Shown piece by piece: positions 60,801 through 64,000 of a stretch of 64,000 nucleotides of DNA (its first letter is position 1; every line of letters starts with the position of its first letter). The notes under the pieces are model-generated. The model ran no database searches. It was not told where the DNA came from and was given only the letters and a program-made list of their open reading frames with translations. The stretch comes from Pontibacterium granulatum. Lineage in GTDB: Bacteria > Pseudomonadota > Gammaproteobacteria > Pseudomonadales > Balneatricaceae. The stretch is from NCBI RefSeq assembly GCF_029961155.1, contig NZ_JASBRH010000025.1, positions 1 through 64,000 on the forward strand, written 5' to 3'. A program made the translations under genes and the position numbers.

Positions 60801-61456
60801 GGGGCTCCCCGCTTATTACCGTCATCAATATCTTTTGATATGAATCTTCGGTGTTGATGATGGAATGGCTACTCTATTTATTCTTTATATGCAGCGACTA
60901 TCTCTTAATGTGCGACGCCGAACTTGCGCCCAACGCAATACTCCAATCAAGCATTACTTAAGAATAGATCGCTGCACCGAACCTTCAGGACGAAGCCACA
61001 TCACTTCGTTTTCAATTTCGCGCGCCAGCTCTGGCTAAAACGTTAGACCTGCCGTTGGCATGACCCACAGCGCTCCGACATCTCATTCAGGCACGTAACT
61101 AGCGCTACCTTAATACTACGAAAGATACACCAAACATTGTGATACGAAAAGGAATTTACATGCTTTTTTCTTGTATCCCTTTTTGCTTTTAGGTTAACCT
61201 GTAGCCAAACTGATAATCGGTCGCAAATGCAGAAACGATGCCATTATCAGGGCCGATCGGCCAGATCCTCCAATATGATGAGGATACGCCAATAATAGGT
61301 AACAAAACCGACTATTGTTGTTGGCAGAACGTGGCAAATATCTGCTTTAAGTCCGATTGAATGACTCCCTTCTTCGGGTGCTGCTCATCTCGAACCAGTG
61401 CCTGACCGGGGCTTTACTCTTTCTACCTGTTCACAAGCCGGAGCTGTTGCAAACTC
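60801..61456. other. 656-base divergent control region of the paa genes
   Basis: No supported gene. It must hold promoters for paaN (minus) and paaF (plus). Structures seen: ATATC-TTTT-GATAT at 60828-60841 close to the paaN start, a perfect GGCCGATCGGCC palindrome at 61251-61262, and AACAA...TTGTT nearby at about 61302-61322. Any of these could be an operator for a PaaX- or PaaR-like repressor, but no such regulator is in the window. Confidence 0.5.
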
Positions 61457-62236
61457 ATGCAGGATTTACAGGACATCATCGTTTCGGACGTCAGTAAAGG
61501 CGTCCTGACCATTACCCTAAACCGCCCCGAAGCGTACAACGCCCTTCGCACCAACTTGCTGCGTGAAATGGCTGAAGTACTGGAATCCGCCACACAGAAT
61601 GACGACGTAAAAACCGTTCTGATAACTGGTGGCGAAAAAGTATTTGCGGCGGGCGCAGACATTAAAGAGATGGCTGCCCTGGATGCCGTGGGCGTCATGA
61701 ACGATCCACGCCCAACGTACTGGCGCCGGATTGCTGCGTTTCCTAAACCTATGGTGGCAGCAGTAAATGGCTTCTGTCTCGGCGGTGGCTGCGAGCTGAT
61801 GATGCACTGCGACATTGTTATCGCAGGCGACAACGCACAGTTTGGCCAGCCAGAGATCAACCTGGGCATCATCCCAGGTGCAGGCGGCACTCAGCGTCTG
61901 GTGCGCACCATCGGTAAATCCATGGCGATGCAGCTGGTACTGTCTGGTGAATTTATCTCAGCTGCACAGGCGCGCGATTTCAATCTGGTTAGCGAAGTGG
62001 TAATCCCTGAGCGCACCATCGAACGTGCCCGCCAGTTGGCCGAGAAGATCGCCACCAAACCACCGATTGCCGTACGCCTGGCGAAAGAAGCGATTCTCAG
62101 ATCTTACGAAACAACCCTCGACAGTGGCCTGAACCTGGAACGCAAGGCGTTCACTATGCTGGCGGCTACTGAAGACCGTAATGAAGGTATCGCGGCCTTC
62201 ATGGAAAAACGTAAACCCAACTTCACGGGAAAATAA
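61457..62236 (+). CDS. paaF: 2,3-dehydroadipyl-CoA hydratase PaaF
   Basis: 259 residues. LTITLNRPEAYNALRTNLLR, FAAGADIKEMAALDAVGV, NGFCLGGGCELMMHCDIVIA and FGQPEINLGIIPGAGGTQRL with both catalytic Glu. First gene of paaF-G-H; hydrates 2,3-dehydroadipyl-CoA in the lower phenylacetate route. GGAGC lies upstream of ATG 61457. Confidence 0.92.
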   Translation: MQDLQDIIVSDVSKGVLTITLNRPEAYNALRTNLLREMAEVLESATQNDDVKTVLITGGEKVFAAGADIKEMAALDAVGVMNDPRPTYWRRIAAFPKPMVAAVNGFCLGGGCELMMHCDIVIAGDNAQFGQPEINLGIIPGAGGTQRLVRTIGKSMAMQLVLSGEFISAAQARDFNLVSEVVIPERTIERARQLAEKIATKPPIAVRLAKEAILRSYETTLDSGLNLERKAFTMLAATEDRNEGIAAFMEKRKPNFTGK

Positions 62237-62240
62237 CAAC

Positions 62241-63032
62241 ATGGCTTACGAAAACATCGAATTCGAAATCACCGAAGGCGTTGCAGTTCTGACTCTGAAC
62301 CGTCCAAAGAGCCTGAACAGCTTCAACACTGACATGCACGCAGAAGTACGTGAAGCGTTGAAAACTGTGAAGAAGGACAAATCTGTTCGCTGCCTGGTGC
62401 TGACCGGTAATGGCCGTGGCTTCTGTGCAGGCCAGGATTTGAGCGATCGTAACGTTGCTCCAGGCTCCGAAGCACCAAACCTCGGCGAGTCCATCGAGAA
62501 AAACTACAGCCCGCTGATCCGTACCCTGATGGGTCTGGAAATGCCGGTGATCTGTGCCGTGAACGGTGTAGCTGCAGGCGCAGGTGCCAACATCGCGTTT
62601 GCCTGTGACATCGTCCTGGCTGCGAAATCCGCGTCTTTCATCCAAGCCTTCTGCAAAATCGGCCTGGTACCGGATTGTGGCGGCACCTGGAGCCTGCCTA
62701 ACCTGGTGGGTCGTGCCCGCGCAATGGGTCTGGCGATGCTGGGCGACAAGATTTCGGCTGAACAGGCAGAGAACTGGGGCATGATCTGGAAAGCGGTTGA
62801 CGACGAAGCACTGAAAGATGAAGCGCTGGCGATGGCGAAACACCTGGCGACCCAGCCTACTAAAGGTCTGGCTCTGATCAAGCGTGCGATCAACGCTGCG
62901 TCCACCAACACTATGGACGAGCAGCTGGATCTGGAACGTGATCTGCAGACCCTGGCAGGCCGCACCGAAGACTACCGTGAAGGGGTAGCCGCCTTCATGG
63001 AAAAACGTCAACCCAACTTTAAAGGCCAGTAA
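62241..63032 (+). CDS. paaG: Ring 1,2-epoxyphenylacetyl-CoA isomerase PaaG
   Basis: 263 residues from ATG 62241, four bases after the paaF stop. VAVLTLNRPKSLNSFNTDMH, NGRGFCAGQDLSDRNVAPG, VNGVAAGAGANIAFACDIVL and KIGLVPDCGGTWSLP, where the first catalytic Glu of hydratases is missing and Asp remains, as in PaaG isomerases. Converts the epoxide to oxepin-CoA. Confidence 0.93.
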   Translation: MAYENIEFEITEGVAVLTLNRPKSLNSFNTDMHAEVREALKTVKKDKSVRCLVLTGNGRGFCAGQDLSDRNVAPGSEAPNLGESIEKNYSPLIRTLMGLEMPVICAVNGVAAGAGANIAFACDIVLAAKSASFIQAFCKIGLVPDCGGTWSLPNLVGRARAMGLAMLGDKISAEQAENWGMIWKAVDDEALKDEALAMAKHLATQPTKGLALIKRAINAASTNTMDEQLDLERDLQTLAGRTEDYREGVAAFMEKRQPNFKGQ

Positions 63033-63054
63033 TAGGTCGAGGCAAAAGAACACA

Positions 63055-64000
63055 ATGAGCCGTCTCAACAATAATTCCGTAATCGGCGTGATCGGTGCAG
63101 GCACTATGGGTGCAGGCATCGCTCAGGTCGCCGCTAAAGCAGGCCACCCGGTACTGCTGTTCGACGCAATGGAAGGTGCTGCCCAGAAAGGTCTGGATGG
63201 TATCGCCAAAGGCCTGGGCCGTCTGGTCGAAAAAGGCAAAATGACCCAGGACGATGTGGATGCCCTCACCGGCCGCATCCAGATCGCCGACTCTCTGCAG
63301 GCACTGGCACCAGCAGGCCTGGTGATCGAAGCGATCGTCGAGCGCCTGGACATCAAACAGCAGGTATTCGGTGACCTGGAAGATATCTGTGGCGAGAACG
63401 TGGTCATCGCCACCAACACCTCCTCCATCTCTGTAACAGCGATCGGCAGTAAACTGAAGCGCCCGCAAAACCTGGTAGGCATGCACTTCTTCAACCCAGC
63501 ACCAATCATGAAGCTGGTAGAAGTGATCAGCGGTCTGGATACCGATCCGGCAATCGCTGACGAGATCTTCGATCTGTCCGCAGCCTGGGGCAAGAAACCG
63601 GTAATGGCGAAATCCACGCCAGGCTTTATCGTTAACCGTGTTGCACGCCCGTTCTACGCTGAAGGTTTCCGTGTATACCAGGAAGGTGGTGCGGACATCG
63701 CCACCATCGATGCCCTGCTGAAAGAGTGCGGCGGTTTCCGTATGGGACCGTTCGAGCTGACCGATCTGATCGGCCACGATGTTAACTACGCGGTAACCTG
63801 CTCTGTCTTTGACGCTTACTATCAGGATCAGCGCTTCCTGCCGTCTCTGGTTCAGCTGGAACTGGTTAACGCGGGCCACTTCGGTCGCAAGTCTGGTAAA
63901 GGTTTCTATAACTACAGCGAAGGTGCAGAAAAAGCGACTGCCGCTAACGCAGCAGACGCAGCTAAACCAACTCAGGTAACTGTTGAAGGTGACTTGGGTG
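63055..64000 (+). CDS. paaH: 3-hydroxyacyl-CoA dehydrogenase PaaH, partial at right edge
   Basis: Starts at ATG 63055 and remains open to the window end (315 codons visible). NAD site SVIGVIGAGTMGAGIAQVAA, IEAIVERLDIKQQVF, NTSSISVTAIG, MHFFNPAPIMKLVEVISG and FIVNRVARPFYAEGF, then GPFELTDLIGHDVNYAV. Oxidises 3-hydroxyadipyl-CoA. Third gene of paaF-G-H. The family is about 500 residues, so about 190 more lie outside. Confidence 0.93.
   Translation, partial: MSRLNNNSVIGVIGAGTMGAGIAQVAAKAGHPVLLFDAMEGAAQKGLDGIAKGLGRLVEKGKMTQDDVDALTGRIQIADSLQALAPAGLVIEAIVERLDIKQQVFGDLEDICGENVVIATNTSSISVTAIGSKLKRPQNLVGMHFFNPAPIMKLVEVISGLDTDPAIADEIFDLSAAWGKKPVMAKSTPGFIVNRVARPFYAEGFRVYQEGGADIATIDALLKECGGFRMGPFELTDLIGHDVNYAVTCSVFDAYYQDQRFLPSLVQLELVNAGHFGRKSGKGFYNYSEGAEKATAANAADAAKPTQVTVEGDLG

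Noticed and set aside
1-64000. CRISPR array or cas genes
   Set aside because: No regularly spaced direct repeats or Cas-like proteins were seen; the 60-base repeats at 17355-17546 are within a coding sequence.

Overview
The window looks like a chromosome segment of a marine gammaproteobacterium of the Oceanospirillales type. The basis is the plsX-fabD-fabG-acpP-fabF-pabC-mltG-tmk-holB-pilZ-tatD order, the uvrC-pgsA-tRNA(Gly-Cys-Leu) block, a tusDCBE operon and a phenylacetate (paa) cluster at the right end. I cannot name a species from sequence alone.

Positions 1 to about 26,850 form an accessory island. From 1 to 19,905 it is dominated by copper handling. A long minus-strand operon (about 7,326 to 378) carries an unannotated 57-residue protein, two DUF2933 proteins, a CopA-type Cu+ ATPase, an isoprenylcysteine-methyltransferase-like membrane protein plus its decayed copy, a Met/His-rich exported protein, a degenerate HMA protein and an AMP/thymidine phosphorylase-type enzyme. 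It is headed by a MerR/CueR-type promoter at 7,385-7,415. Divergent from it lies a small plus-strand set: a CopL-like Cys-rich protein, a second degenerate HMA protein and a CueR-like regulator. Next come cusCBA with a lipoprotein cytochrome c and a His/Met-rich periplasmic protein, a second CopL-like protein, a protein with HYMMHGGNGPQGHMMEG repeats, and a cusRS two-component system with a CopR/CusR-type operator in front of it.

From 19,937 to 26,252 the island carries phage- or plasmid-like cargo. One four-gene set has an ADP-ribosylglycohydrolase and three unknown proteins. A second overlapping operon has a membrane protein, a DUF3768 protein, a lambda-type protein phosphatase and an unknown protein. 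Beside them are a tyrosine recombinase and a ribbon-helix-helix-like regulator, with TACATG repeats in both of their upstream regions. The island ends at a tRNA array. The resident chromosomal tRNA-Leu is cut after its anticodon stem, and a second Leu-Gly-Cys-Gly array sits on the island side, so the element probably entered at this tRNA-Leu gene. The left end of the island lies outside the window.

From about 26,900 to 57,300 the sequence is core chromosome. It holds pgsA and uvrC, glyoxylate and hydroxy-acid enzymes (two beta-hydroxyacid dehydrogenases, a class V aminotransferase, Hyi), mtnN, truC, a BI-1 family protein, tusDCBE, an orphan cheW, yjbQ, mdh, a radical SAM protein, and the tatD-to-maf fatty acid/cell envelope block followed by sppA and a HAD phosphatase. 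From 57,380 to the right edge lie an SDR, paaN and an enoyl-CoA hydratase on the minus strand, facing paaF-paaG-paaH on the plus strand. The last gene runs off the window.
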